Shown: piece by piece, positions 26,214 to 34,240 of the stretch
Numbering within the stretch: the stretch's first letter is position 1
Layout of the letters: each line of letters opens with the position of its first letter
Assembly (NCBI GenBank): GCA_959027945.1
Contig: CAUFRO010000007.1
Location: forward strand, 1-63,624
From: an uncultured Collinsella sp.
Lineage (GTDB): Bacteria > Actinomycetota > Coriobacteriia > Coriobacteriales > Coriobacteriaceae
DNA length: 63,624 bases
Reading direction: 5' to 3'
Program-made: the position numbers and the translations under genes
Notes under the pieces: generated by a model
The model's input: only the letters and a program-made list of their open reading frames with translations
Told to the model about the DNA's origin: nothing
The model's database searches: none

Positions 26214-27122
26214 TTACTTGCGCATCAAGCCGCCGCGCTCGTCGATGGCGTCCCAGAAGGCGCTGGCAAAGCGAGGATCGCTTGCGGCCATGAGGGCGTT
26301 GGTGGCCATCCAGCCAGACGGGGTGCCGGTGTCGTAGCCCGACAGCGGGTCGATAACGACAGCGTACATGGCCTCGCGGTCGAGCGAGCGGGCCATGGCG
26401 TCGGTGAGCTGAATCTCGCCGCCCTTGCCGGCCTGCTGATCGGCGAGCAGGTCCATGACCAGCGGGCTCAGCAGGTAACGACCGACGATGTACAGGTTGG
26501 ACGGAGCCGCCTCGGGAGCAGGCTTCTCGACCAGACCGCCGATGCGCCAAACGGCACCGGGCTCGTCGTCGGCAGCATTCTCGAAGCCCTCGAGCGAGCC
26601 AACGCGATCGCCGGCGATGACGCCATAACGGCTGACTTCCTCGGGAGCGCACGCGGCAACGGCGATAACCGAAGCGCCACCGTGCTCCTTGGAGACAGCG
26701 AGCATCTTGTCGCAGATGTCACGGTTAGGCACAACGTAGTCACCCAGAAGAACCAGGAAGTTCTCCCCTGCCACAGCGTCGGCGGCAGAGCGGATAGCAT
26801 GACCGAGGCCCTTGGGCTCGTACTGATAACGGAAGTCGACCGGCATACCACCCGCATGGGCGACGGCGTCGGCGTAAGCGTTCTTGCCGCGCTCGCGCAG
26901 CAGATTCTCGAGCGAGCGATCGGGCTGGAAGTAGCTCAGCAGCTCGGGCTTACCGGGAGAGGTAACGATGATGGCGTCGTCGACCTCCTCGGGGTCGAGC
27001 GCCTCCTCAACGACATACTGAATGACCGGCTTGTCGAGCACCGGCAGCATCTCTTTGGGCGTGCACTTAGTGCCAGGCAGAAAACGCGTGCCAAGGCCGG
27101 CGGCGGGGATGATTGCCTTCAT
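26214..27122 (-). CDS. galU: UTP--glucose-1-phosphate uridylyltransferase
   Basis: A 302-residue nucleotidyltransferase that makes UDP-glucose from UTP and glucose-1-phosphate, for cell-envelope glycans and galactose metabolism. The signature AAGLGTRFLPGTKCTPKEMLPV starts at about residue 7, followed by KPVIQYVVEEAL, EPKGLGHAI and the VEKP motif. ATG 27122 is chosen; a TTG at 27131 closer to AAAGGA is possible. It is a single-gene unit between rplL and rpoB, which is unusual company for it. Confidence 0.94.
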   Translation of the reverse strand: MKAIIPAAGLGTRFLPGTKCTPKEMLPVLDKPVIQYVVEEALDPEEVDDAIIVTSPGKPELLSYFQPDRSLENLLRERGKNAYADAVAHAGGMPVDFRYQYEPKGLGHAIRSAADAVAGENFLVLLGDYVVPNRDICDKMLAVSKEHGGASVIAVAACAPEEVSRYGVIAGDRVGSLEGFENAADDEPGAVWRIGGLVEKPAPEAAPSNLYIVGRYLLSPLVMDLLADQQAGKGGEIQLTDAMARSLDREAMYAVVIDPLSGYDTGTPSGWMATNALMAASDPRFASAFWDAIDERGGLMRK

Positions 27123-27373
27123 GTTATTCAAGGATCCTTTCGCAGGCGCAGAATGCGCCCTATGCGTGCGGCACGGCGGCCGCAGACCAAATTGCGATAC
27201 CGAAGTATCTTACCGCCGGAGACATACGTCGCCGTAAGGCAAACGTAATTCTTCAGCAGGTCAACGCAAATTATTGCTCGAATGGTGCAATTTTACGCCT
27301 CAGCGGTAACGGGATTGGCACGGCGAAGAGAACGGCGTTCTGCGTGCCGAGCACTGAGAATGAGGGGGCAAAA

Positions 27374-27408
27374 TAAAAAAGACGGGGCTCGCAATGCGAA
27401 CCCCGTCT
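27374..27408 (-). terminator. Rho-independent terminator after rplL
   Basis: Stem AGACGGGG(C/T)TCGC with GCGA(A)CCCCGTCT and loop AAT, followed on the minus strand by TTTTTTATTTT. Confidence 0.88.
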
Positions 27409-27435
27409 GCAAAGAAATCTGGCGAGAGAGCCTGA

Positions 27436-27813
27436 TTACTTGAGGGTGACAGCAGCGCCAGCAGCCTCGAGCTTCTCCTTGGCAGCCTCGGCGTCCTCCT
27501 TCTTGGCACCCTCGAGAACAGCCTTGGGAGCGCCCTCGACGACCTCCTTGGCCTCCTTCAGGCCAAGGTTGGTGAGCTCACGGACGGCCTTGATGACCTG
27601 GATCTTGTTGTCGCCGAAGCCCTCGAGCACGACGTCAAACTCGGTCTTCTCCTCGGCCTCAGCAGCGCCAGCAGCGGGAGCGGCGACAACAGCGGCAGGA
27701 GCAGCGGCGGAAACGCCGAAGGTGTCCTCGATAGCCTTGACGAGCTCGGAAGCCTCGAGAAGGGTCATTTCCTTAAGAGCATCGATGATCTCATCGGTGG
27801 TAAGCTTAGCCAT
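27436..27813 (-). CDS. rplL: 50S ribosomal protein L7/L12
   Basis: A 125-residue stalk protein that recruits translation GTPases. It has an N-terminal dimerisation domain (KLTTDEIIDALKEMTLLEASELVKAIE), an Ala-rich hinge (about 48-65) and a C-terminal domain (EFDVVLEGFGDNKIQVIKAVRELTNLGLKEAK). ATG 27813 follows an AAAGGAC site; the open frame extends 11 codons upstream without homology. It is cotranscribed with rplJ and followed by a strong terminator rather than by rpoB. Confidence 0.96.
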   Translation of the reverse strand: MAKLTTDEIIDALKEMTLLEASELVKAIEDTFGVSAAAPAAVVAAPAAGAAEAEEKTEFDVVLEGFGDNKIQVIKAVRELTNLGLKEAKEVVEGAPKAVLEGAKKEDAEAAKEKLEAAGAAVTLK

Positions 27814-27915
27814 TTCTAAGTCCTTTCGGTTTCCGTGCGGATGCACGGAGATCAGTTAAAACACGGCGCGAATGCACCAGGGGTGCGGCGTTGCCGCCGC
27901 GGGTGAAAACAGCAA

Positions 27916-28437
27916 CTAGGCTGCCTTCTGCTCGGAGACCTGCTGGATCGAACGAGCGAGACCAGAGGAAACGCCGTTGACGCAGACAGCGATGTCGCGA
28001 GCGAAACCGGAGATGAGACCGGCGATCTGGCCGAGAAGCTGATCCTTGGTGGGCAGCTCGGCGATAGCCTTAACATCATCAGCGGAAACGGCCTTGCCGT
28101 CGGAGATACCGCCCTTGATCTCAAGGACGCCCTTGGACTTAGCAGAGAAGTCCTTAAGGGCCTTAGCGGCCTCGACCGGCTCGGACTCGTAGAACACATA
28201 AGCGACGGGGCCGGCGAGGATCTCGTCGAGCTCGGGCTGCTCCTGGTTCTTGAGAGCGATCTTGACCAGGTTGTTCTTGTAGACCTTCATCTCGGCGCCG
28301 CACTCGCGAAGCTGATGACGCAGCTCCTGAGCCTGCTTAACCGTCAGACCGTTGTAGTTGACAACGAACAGACCGGCGTTCTCGGCGATACGGGACTCGA
28401 TCTCTGCAACCTTGTCGATTTTGTACTGCTGGGGCAT
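27916..28437 (-). CDS. rplJ: 50S ribosomal protein L10
   Basis: A 173-residue L10 that anchors the L12 stalk dimers on 23S rRNA. The N-terminal globular region contains NYNGLTVKQAQELRHQLRE and KNNLVKIAL; the C-terminal helix binds L12. GAGGAGG precedes the ATG. The 5' leader (28500-28645) looks like an L10 autoregulatory leader. The gene pair rplJ-rplL is detached from rplK-rplA (50.4-51.6 kb). Confidence 0.96.
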   Translation of the reverse strand: MPQQYKIDKVAEIESRIAENAGLFVVNYNGLTVKQAQELRHQLRECGAEMKVYKNNLVKIALKNQEQPELDEILAGPVAYVFYESEPVEAAKALKDFSAKSKGVLEIKGGISDGKAVSADDVKAIAELPTKDQLLGQIAGLISGFARDIAVCVNGVSSGLARSIQQVSEQKAA

Positions 28438-28499
28438 GAATTACACCTCCTCGAATTCTTTCCGGGCACGGTCCGCCACAAGGACGTGACGGGGGCATG

Positions 28500-28645
28500 T
28501 CCAAAAAGAAAGCCCCCGCGCTGCATGAGCGACGGGGGCGAGAAGACATATCTACTCGACCACCTCGGCTGGCGGGATATCCCATTAAGCTCGCGGGCAA
28601 TGCCCGTTTGCACCGGCTGTCTCTGGCAGCGGATTCGTGCGTGAA
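28500..28645 (-). promoter_or_regulatory. L10 leader with terminator-like hairpin, upstream of rplJ
   Basis: On the minus strand the leader contains AGACAGCCGGTGCAAACGG, then CTTAATGG and CCGCCAGCCGAGGTGG, in the order seen in L10 leaders (Rfam L10_leader), where L10(L12)4 binds to repress its own operon. A stem GCCCCCG/CGGGGGC followed by TTTCTTTTT (28539-28502) lies between the leader and the gene and could act as an attenuator. The family assignment comes from motif recall, not a covariance search. Confidence 0.7.
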
Positions 28646-28653
28646 CCGAAAGT

Positions 28654-28682
28654 ATTATGGCGGGGACCCCGGCGTCGGTCAA
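28654..28682 (-). promoter_or_regulatory. rplJ-rplL promoter
   Basis: On the minus strand, -35 TTGACC (28682-28677), a 17-bp spacer and -10 CATAAT (28659-28654), just upstream of the L10 leader. Confidence 0.7.
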
Positions 28683-28717
28683 CGGGCGCGAGGATTCGTA
28701 CACAAACCCTGCATACG

Positions 28718-28845
28718 CTCCGGCCCGAGGGGACGGGTCGAGATTTTCGCTCGGTCAAGTCCTGGGCTCGCACGAAGGCCACATTAAGTGGCCTTCGGCT
28801 CGTGCGGAATCTACGAAAATTTCGACCCGTCCCCTCGGGCCAGAG
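28718..28845 (+). repeat. Long inverted repeat element, family R1, copy C
   Basis: Arms 28718-28749 and 28814-28845 pair at 30 of 32 positions plus one wobble. The 64-nt core (28750-28813) shares AGTCCTG, CTCGCACG, GGCCACATTAAGTGGCC and CTCGTGCGGAA with copy B. The arms are unrelated in sequence to those of copies A and B. It begins 36 bp upstream of the rplJ -35. The remaining bases up to 28940 show nothing recognisable. Confidence 0.85.
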
Positions 28846-28940
28846 CTACGGTAACTTTACTGCGAATCTTCGCGCCCGTTGAGCGACGCGCCCCACGCAT
28901 ACCCTTATGTCGGTGGGCTGATGTGTTGCGTCTCTGAGGA

Positions 28941-30077
28941 CTACAAGGTTGAAACGAAGTTTGACAGGCGGCGGAGACCTTCGTCCAGATTTTTGTCGGA
29001 GACGCAGTAGCTTAGGCGGATGTGGCCTTCGGTTCCGAAGCAGTCGCCTGGGACTAGGGCTACGTTTGCTTCTTTGATGGCTTTGATACAGAAGGCTTCG
29101 CTTGTTAGGCCGAATTGTTTGATGCTCGGGAAGGTGTAGAAGGCTCCTGCGGGCTCTACTGCGTCGAGGCCCATGGCGTTTAAGGCTGCGAGCACGCGTT
29201 TGCGGCGGGCTCGGTAGACTTTGAGCATGGGGGTTGGGTCGACGGTCAGGGCTCGCGCTGCTGCGTCCATCTCAAATGAAACGGCACTCGATACTAGGTA
29301 TTGGTGTGCTTTTGCGATCTCGGCGATGACGGGGGTTGCCGCTGCGAGCCAGCCCAAGCGCCAGCCGGTCATGGCCCAGGGTTTGGAGAAGCTCTCGATG
29401 ACTACCGTCTGTTCACGCAGCTCCGGGTGACGCTGGGCAAAGCACTCGTAGCCATCCACATAAACCAGGCGGTTGTATACGTCGTCGCAGACCACGTAGA
29501 TGCCCGCTTGCTCTGCCACGTGCGCCACGGCGTCGAGCGACGCCGCGTTGAGGATGCAACCCGTGGGATTGTTGGGCGAGCAGATGACGATGGCCTTGGT
29601 CGCCGGCGTCACGCAGGCACGAAGCGCCTCCTCATCAATCTGGAATTGCGCAGGCTCCGTATCCAAAAAGACCGCTTTGGCGTGATTGGCCACGACGATG
29701 CTCTCGTACAGGCCAAAGGCCGGCGTGGGGATGATGACCTCGTCGCCGGGGTTGAGCATAGCCATGAATGTTGCCGACAGGGCCTCGGTCGCGCCGTCGG
29801 TTAGGATGACCTCGTCGGCCGAAAACGTAAGGCCCGCGTCCCCCATGTAGGCAGATAACGCCTCACGCAGGGCGGGGCGACCGTTGTTGGGCGGATAGTG
29901 CGTGTCACCGCGGTCCAGTGCGGCGGTCACCTCGGCACTAATCACATCGGGCGTGGGAAAATCGGGCTCGCCAAGCGCAAGCGCGATGCATCCCGGGTGC
30001 TGGGCGGCGAGCGCGTTGATCCGGCGGATACCGGAGGGCTTGAGCGTGGCAAGCGAGGTATTCATTGGCAGACGCAT
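28941..30077 (-). CDS. Class I/II PLP-dependent aminotransferase
   Basis: A 378-residue fold-type I aminotransferase that moves amino groups between an amino acid and a 2-oxoacid using pyridoxal phosphate. Seen: ALGEPDFPTP, THYPPNNGRPALREALS, TDGATEALSA, the NNPTG motif, CDDVYNRLVY, and the PLP lysine in SFSKPWAMTGWRLGW. The C-terminal Arg is in GHIRLSYC. It resembles the aspartate or aromatic-amino-acid branch, but the substrate cannot be fixed. ATG 30077 or the in-frame ATG at 30065 may be used. Monocistronic by position. Confidence 0.9.
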   Translation of the reverse strand: MRLPMNTSLATLKPSGIRRINALAAQHPGCIALALGEPDFPTPDVISAEVTAALDRGDTHYPPNNGRPALREALSAYMGDAGLTFSADEVILTDGATEALSATFMAMLNPGDEVIIPTPAFGLYESIVVANHAKAVFLDTEPAQFQIDEEALRACVTPATKAIVICSPNNPTGCILNAASLDAVAHVAEQAGIYVVCDDVYNRLVYVDGYECFAQRHPELREQTVVIESFSKPWAMTGWRLGWLAAATPVIAEIAKAHQYLVSSAVSFEMDAAARALTVDPTPMLKVYRARRKRVLAALNAMGLDAVEPAGAFYTFPSIKQFGLTSEAFCIKAIKEANVALVPGDCFGTEGHIRLSYCVSDKNLDEGLRRLSNFVSTL

Positions 30078-30170
30078 GGCGTTCCTTTCGTAAGGGTTGC
30101 ACTAGGATAGCGCGGCGAGGCACCGCCAGACGGTGTAACCTAAACGGAAACCAACCGGAAAGGAGGCGGC

Positions 30171-30824
30171 ATGGAGACGACCGCACGCGGCGATGTACCA
30201 AAAACGCTGCAAACCATTGCGTATATCAGCATTCCCAATAGCTCCGATCTTGAGTTTTTGCTCTGGGACCTGCAGGATGCCATCGCCGCCTATGCTCAGC
30301 TTTCTGGCACCGCGCTCCCCCGCCCGGTCGATTTGGGGGTGGATGATGCCGGTGCAGTCGATGGCATAGTGCTCGCTGTTGATGATGCACTTGATGATGA
30401 GGCCATGATCGCTGTCGAGCAGATACTCGATCGCTTTGGCGGTACGGGAACGCGTGTCTATGCCGTGATTCGAGCCGCACAAGAGGGCGCTGAACAGGCG
30501 CGTGGGGCCGCCGTTCGTCTGCACAAGGCATGCGAACGCCAGGGCCAATTGTGGTGCGGCGGCGTTATCGCCTGCACCGGCAGCGGCATCGCGGCGCTTC
30601 GCCATTCCCCGCGCATGGGACTCTTGCGACGACCGTTTTCGGAGGCCATGGACAAGCTCGTGGGCGCCATTCGCATGGGGTGTTCCGTCGAACACGCGCA
30701 GAAGCTCGGTGGCGCAGCAACGGGCGGCGCCGACACCGACGGCATGGTACGCGCCGAGCCTGCACTGCCCACACCGATCTGGCACGCCGTTATGAGACGT
30801 CTTGCCAAACACTCAAACTGCTAA
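30171..30824 (+). CDS. Hypothetical protein, possibly flavodoxin-like
   Basis: A 217-residue cytoplasmic protein with a strong AAAGGAGG start. I do not recognise it firmly. The middle section (about 75-165) alternates strands and helices like a flavodoxin or NADPH:FMN reductase fold, and GGVIACTGSGIAALRHSPRMGLLRRPFSEAMDKL resembles the C-terminal part of some NAD(P)H-dependent oxidoreductase-like proteins. It ends four bases past the stop of the convergent glycosylase gene. No membrane segment or signal peptide is visible. Confidence 0.6.
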   Translation: METTARGDVPKTLQTIAYISIPNSSDLEFLLWDLQDAIAAYAQLSGTALPRPVDLGVDDAGAVDGIVLAVDDALDDEAMIAVEQILDRFGGTGTRVYAVIRAAQEGAEQARGAAVRLHKACERQGQLWCGGVIACTGSGIAALRHSPRMGLLRRPFSEAMDKLVGAIRMGCSVEHAQKLGGAATGGADTDGMVRAEPALPTPIWHAVMRRLAKHSNC

Positions 30825-31390
30825 ATCGAAGAAGCCCGCCAATCGGCGGCGCCGTTCCAACGCTCAACAAGACGCTCCAGGCGCCAGGCGGCATTGGCGG
30901 GACTTGTCGAGGGCAGGACGATGGCAGGCAGCCCGGTGCGTTCTTGTAGATAGCGCTTGTAGAGCCGGCCAGCTGTACCACCGTTGCATATCACCTGCTC
31001 AATGGGAGCTGCGCCGGTAATGCGCTCGATATGTGCCGGCACAACGTTGCGAATGCTCGCGTCACTCGAGCCCTTAATGTCGCAGCTCTCGATCACATCC
31101 CACAGGGCCACGCCGCCGTTCAGCAGCATGGATCGCTTGGCGACAATCGAGGCGTCGAGCGTCGCGGGCTCACCGCCTGCCAAAGGGTCACCCTCGTTGG
31201 GCGGCACGGGCACGCCAAGGCACGCGGCCATCACGCGCCAAAAACGATTCTGAGGGTTGCCGTAGTAGAAGGCATTGGCACGCGAGAGCACCGAGGGAAA
31301 CGACCCCAGCACCAAAACGCGCGAGTGCTGGTCGAACACGGGCTCAAACCCATGCTCAATATGTTGATAGCCCTCGTCCGGCGCTGTCAT
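30821..31390 (-). CDS. DNA-deoxyinosine glycosylase (uracil-DNA glycosylase superfamily)
   Basis: A 189-residue base-excision repair enzyme expected to remove hypoxanthine from DNA. Motif 1 is VLVLGSFPSVLSRANAFYYG with YGNPQNRFWRVMA following, and the second active-site motif is LPSTSPANAAW; this combination marks the DNA-deoxyinosine glycosylase branch rather than classical UDG. The stop overlaps the convergent neighbour by four bases. The start lies 3 bp after the amylase stop, suggesting the two genes share a transcript. Confidence 0.85.
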   Translation of the reverse strand: MTAPDEGYQHIEHGFEPVFDQHSRVLVLGSFPSVLSRANAFYYGNPQNRFWRVMAACLGVPVPPNEGDPLAGGEPATLDASIVAKRSMLLNGGVALWDVIESCDIKGSSDASIRNVVPAHIERITGAAPIEQVICNGGTAGRLYKRYLQERTGLPAIVLPSTSPANAAWRLERLVERWNGAADWRASSI

Positions 31391-31393
31391 GAT

Positions 31394-32770
31394 CTAGGCC
31401 CTCAACAGATAGCGCACCTCGTAGGGCGCAAGCTCAAGGGTACCTGTCAGCTCGACCGTGGGCGCATCGTCGGCAAGCAGGTCGACGAAGGAGCCGTTGA
31501 GTTCGCCAGCGCCAAAGGCGTAAGGCTCACCCACGGCATTCACCGCCACGAGTACCGTCGCGCCGTCACAGGCGCGCTCGAACAGCAGCTGCTTGTTCTG
31601 GATCACCACGTTGCGATAGGCACCGTAGTTGAGAGCACGGGCAGCCGCGTCGTCGGCCGAGCGAAGGTGTGCGAGTTGCGTGATGAACGCCGTCAGCTCG
31701 TTGGGCGCAGGCTCATCGAGCGCAGGGCGCAGCGCCCAATCGCCATCGGGGCCGCCCTTTTCGCCAGCAATTCCCCACTCGCTGCCATAGTAGACGCACG
31801 GGATGCCCGGCATGCCAAAGAGCATGCCGTAGGCGGGACGCAGACAGGACTTGTCGGTGAGGATGCTCGCCAGGCGCGGCACATCGTGGTTGTCGACAAA
31901 CGACAGCAGATGTTTGCCGCGGTAGATGCACCAGGGGTCGCCGCCAAACTGACGGTGCAGCGAATGGGCGATCTCGAACATGTTGACCGAGTTAAAGCTG
32001 GAGTACAGGCCCTTGTAGCACTCGTAGTTGGTGCAGGAGTCGAGCATCTCGTCGTTGACGATTTGGCTGTAGTCGCCGTGGAGCGTCTCGCCGATCAGCA
32101 CAAAGTCGGGCTTGAGCTCACGGGTAAAAGCGTGCAGGCGGCGCATAAAGTCGCGGTCGAGCATATAGGCAACGTCCAGGCGCAGGCCGTCGACGCCAAA
32201 GACCTCGGCCCAGCGGCGCACGGACTCGAGCAGGTAATCGACCACGGCGGGGTTTTGCAGGTTGAGCTTCACGAGCTCAAAATGGCCTTCCCAGCCCTCG
32301 TACCAAAAGCCGTCGCCGTAGCACGAGTCGCCATCAAAGCTGATGTGGAACCAGTCCTTGTAGGGCGAGTCCCACTTGCGCTCCTGCACATCGCGGAAGG
32401 CCCAAAAGCCGCGACCGACGTGGTTGAAGACGGCATCGAGCACCACGCGAATGCCATGGGCATGCAGCGTCTCGCACACGGCGGCAAAATCGGCATCCCC
32501 GCCCAGGCGACGGTCGAGATGGCGCAGGCTGCGCGTATCGTAGCCGTGGCTATCAGACTCGAGCGGCGGGTTGATGAGCACAGCGCCAATACCGAGTTCC
32601 TGCAGGTAATCGGCCCATTGGGCGATTTTCATGATAGGAGCATCGGGGTTGGGCACGGCGTTAGCAGCCTGGGCGAGCTCATCCTCGGCAACGGGCGCGG
32701 CGTTTTCGCGCGGAGCTCCACAGAAGCCCAGCGGATAGATCTGGTAGAACGTCGTCTCGTATGCCCACAT
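31394..32770 (-). CDS. Glycoside hydrolase family 13 (alpha-amylase family) enzyme
   Basis: A 458-residue intracellular GH13 enzyme that hydrolyses alpha-glucosidic bonds in starch-type oligosaccharides. All four conserved regions are visible: DAVFNHVG (I), GLRLDVAY with the nucleophile Asp (II), GETLHG with the acid/base Glu (III) and FVDNHD (IV). There is no signal peptide, so it probably acts on imported maltodextrins. The length fits a compact amylase or maltodextrinase; exact specificity is open. The C-terminal beta-sheet domain (about 375-458) is present. Monocistronic or read through into the glycosylase gene. Confidence 0.9.
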   Translation of the reverse strand: MWAYETTFYQIYPLGFCGAPRENAAPVAEDELAQAANAVPNPDAPIMKIAQWADYLQELGIGAVLINPPLESDSHGYDTRSLRHLDRRLGGDADFAAVCETLHAHGIRVVLDAVFNHVGRGFWAFRDVQERKWDSPYKDWFHISFDGDSCYGDGFWYEGWEGHFELVKLNLQNPAVVDYLLESVRRWAEVFGVDGLRLDVAYMLDRDFMRRLHAFTRELKPDFVLIGETLHGDYSQIVNDEMLDSCTNYECYKGLYSSFNSVNMFEIAHSLHRQFGGDPWCIYRGKHLLSFVDNHDVPRLASILTDKSCLRPAYGMLFGMPGIPCVYYGSEWGIAGEKGGPDGDWALRPALDEPAPNELTAFITQLAHLRSADDAAARALNYGAYRNVVIQNKQLLFERACDGATVLVAVNAVGEPYAFGAGELNGSFVDLLADDAPTVELTGTLELAPYEVRYLLRA

Positions 32771-32841
32771 AGCAACCTCCCGGTAAGCTCAACACAACGA
32801 CATCCATTGTATGCCCGGCTTGTATCCTCTTCCCCAAAATA

Positions 32842-32908
32842 AGTTGCGGTGGAATAGTTCCTGCTTGGGCCTTCAGAGGCCTTAAACAGGAACTATTCCA
32901 CCGCAACT
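32842..32908. repeat. Perfect 22-bp inverted repeat (family R3), copy 1
   Basis: Arms 32842-32863 and 32887-32908 are exactly complementary. The 23-nt loop contains its own GGCCT/AGGCC stem. It starts 16 bp after the MFS stop codon on the minus strand and may serve as its terminator. The left arm recurs unchanged at 36980-37001. Confidence 0.8.
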
Positions 32909-32923
32909 GATGAGGGGACGTGG

Positions 32924-34120
32924 TTAGGCGACAGGCTTTGCGCGACGAATGGCCGGGAACATCACCGTGATAGCGAGGATGACGCCCACGACGGCGATTG
33001 CGCCACCTGCGCAGCCGATCCAGGCGATACCGGGGCCCGAAACCACGGCTCCGCCGATCGCGGTACCTGTGCCGATACCCAGATTAAACAGGCCCGAGAA
33101 GATCGACATGGCGACGGCCGACGAGTCCGCCGGCGTGTACTTGATGAGCTCGGCCTGAAACGCCACGTTAAAGGCCGTGGCGCAGCAGCCCCACAGCGCA
33201 CAAACGGCAAGAACCGCGGCGAGCGACGACGCGGCAGGACCCATAAGTAGCAAGGCGACCGGCACTCCGGAGAGCGTGATCGCAAGGAACGGAAAACGGT
33301 GCCCGTCGAACAGGCGGCCGAACAGCCAGCTGCCCACCAAGCCGGAGCAGCCGAACGCCGTCAACGTCATGGTGATGGCGCTTGCGTCGACATGCGCGAC
33401 CTGAGCCAGGAAAGGCTCGATATAGCTATAGCCCGCGTAATAGCCGGTCGCCATGAACACCGTGACCACATAGAGCGCGATGAGGAACGGGTTCTTGAGC
33501 AGCTCGGGCAGCTGCTTGAGCGTAAAACGCTCGCCCGCCGGCATGGTGGGGAACACCGTGGCCTGGTACACCACCGCAGCGGCAGAGAGGGCCCCAACCA
33601 CGGCAAACGTCATACGCCAGCCCACGGCCAGGCCAATGGCGCGACCGAGGGGCAGGCCGAAGATCTGTGCGATGGAAGAGCCCGTGGCGATCATGCTGAT
33701 GGCGAGCGCCCCATGGCGCGTATCAACCAGACGCGACGCCATGATCGAGGCGACCGACCAGAACACGGCATGCGCGCAGGCAACCACCAGGCGCGCGCAG
33801 ACTAAGATGGGATAGCTCGGCGCCAAGGCGGACAGGAACTGGCCCAGCGAGAACACGGCGAGCACGCCGATCAGCATCCGCTTAAACTCAAAGCGCGAAG
33901 CAAACACCATGAGCGGCAACGACAGCAGCATGACGCCCCAGGCATAGACCGAGATCATGATGCCAGCTTGGGCCTCGGTGAGCGAAAACGATGCGGCGAT
34001 GTCAGTCAGCAGGCCGATGGGCATGAACTCCGACGTGTTGAACACGAACGCGCAGCAGGTGAGCCCGATGAGCGGGAGCCACTGCTTGAGCGTGATACCG
34101 TCTTGCCTTGCCTGACTCAT
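32924..34120 (-). CDS. MFS transporter, sugar-efflux or drug-efflux type
   Basis: A 398-residue protein with about 12 transmembrane segments of the DHA1-like major facilitator group. The opening WLPLIGLTCCAFVFNTSEFMPIGLLTDIA with the NTSEF(M)PIGLL motif in TM1 is typical of the SotB/YdhP/AraJ sugar-efflux subgroup. ATG 34120 (MSQARQDG) is preferred behind GGAG over an upstream start at 34135. A TATAAT -10 box lies at 34154-34159. Substrate unknown. Confidence 0.88.
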   Translation of the reverse strand: MSQARQDGITLKQWLPLIGLTCCAFVFNTSEFMPIGLLTDIAASFSLTEAQAGIMISVYAWGVMLLSLPLMVFASRFEFKRMLIGVLAVFSLGQFLSALAPSYPILVCARLVVACAHAVFWSVASIMASRLVDTRHGALAISMIATGSSIAQIFGLPLGRAIGLAVGWRMTFAVVGALSAAAVVYQATVFPTMPAGERFTLKQLPELLKNPFLIALYVVTVFMATGYYAGYSYIEPFLAQVAHVDASAITMTLTAFGCSGLVGSWLFGRLFDGHRFPFLAITLSGVPVALLLMGPAASSLAAVLAVCALWGCCATAFNVAFQAELIKYTPADSSAVAMSIFSGLFNLGIGTGTAIGGAVVSGPGIAWIGCAGGAIAVVGVILAITVMFPAIRRAKPVA

Positions 34121-34153
34121 ATATAACGTCTCCAATCATTTTGAGCGGAGGCG

Positions 34154-34199
34154 ATTATATAGCAACGGCCCCGCATCCGTCAGTACAGATGCGGGGCCG
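34154..34199 (-). promoter_or_regulatory. MFS promoter overlapping the feoAB terminator hairpin
   Basis: On the minus strand, TATAAT (34159-34154) lies 17 bp after TGACGG (34182-34177). The -35 falls in the loop of a stem GGCCCCGCATC/GATGCGGGGCC (34167-34198) that looks like the feoAB terminator but lacks a good T-run. Confidence 0.5.
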
Positions 34200-34240
34200 C
34201 AATCAACTCAATACACAGAGGTTGCGCCGTCAATTAATAG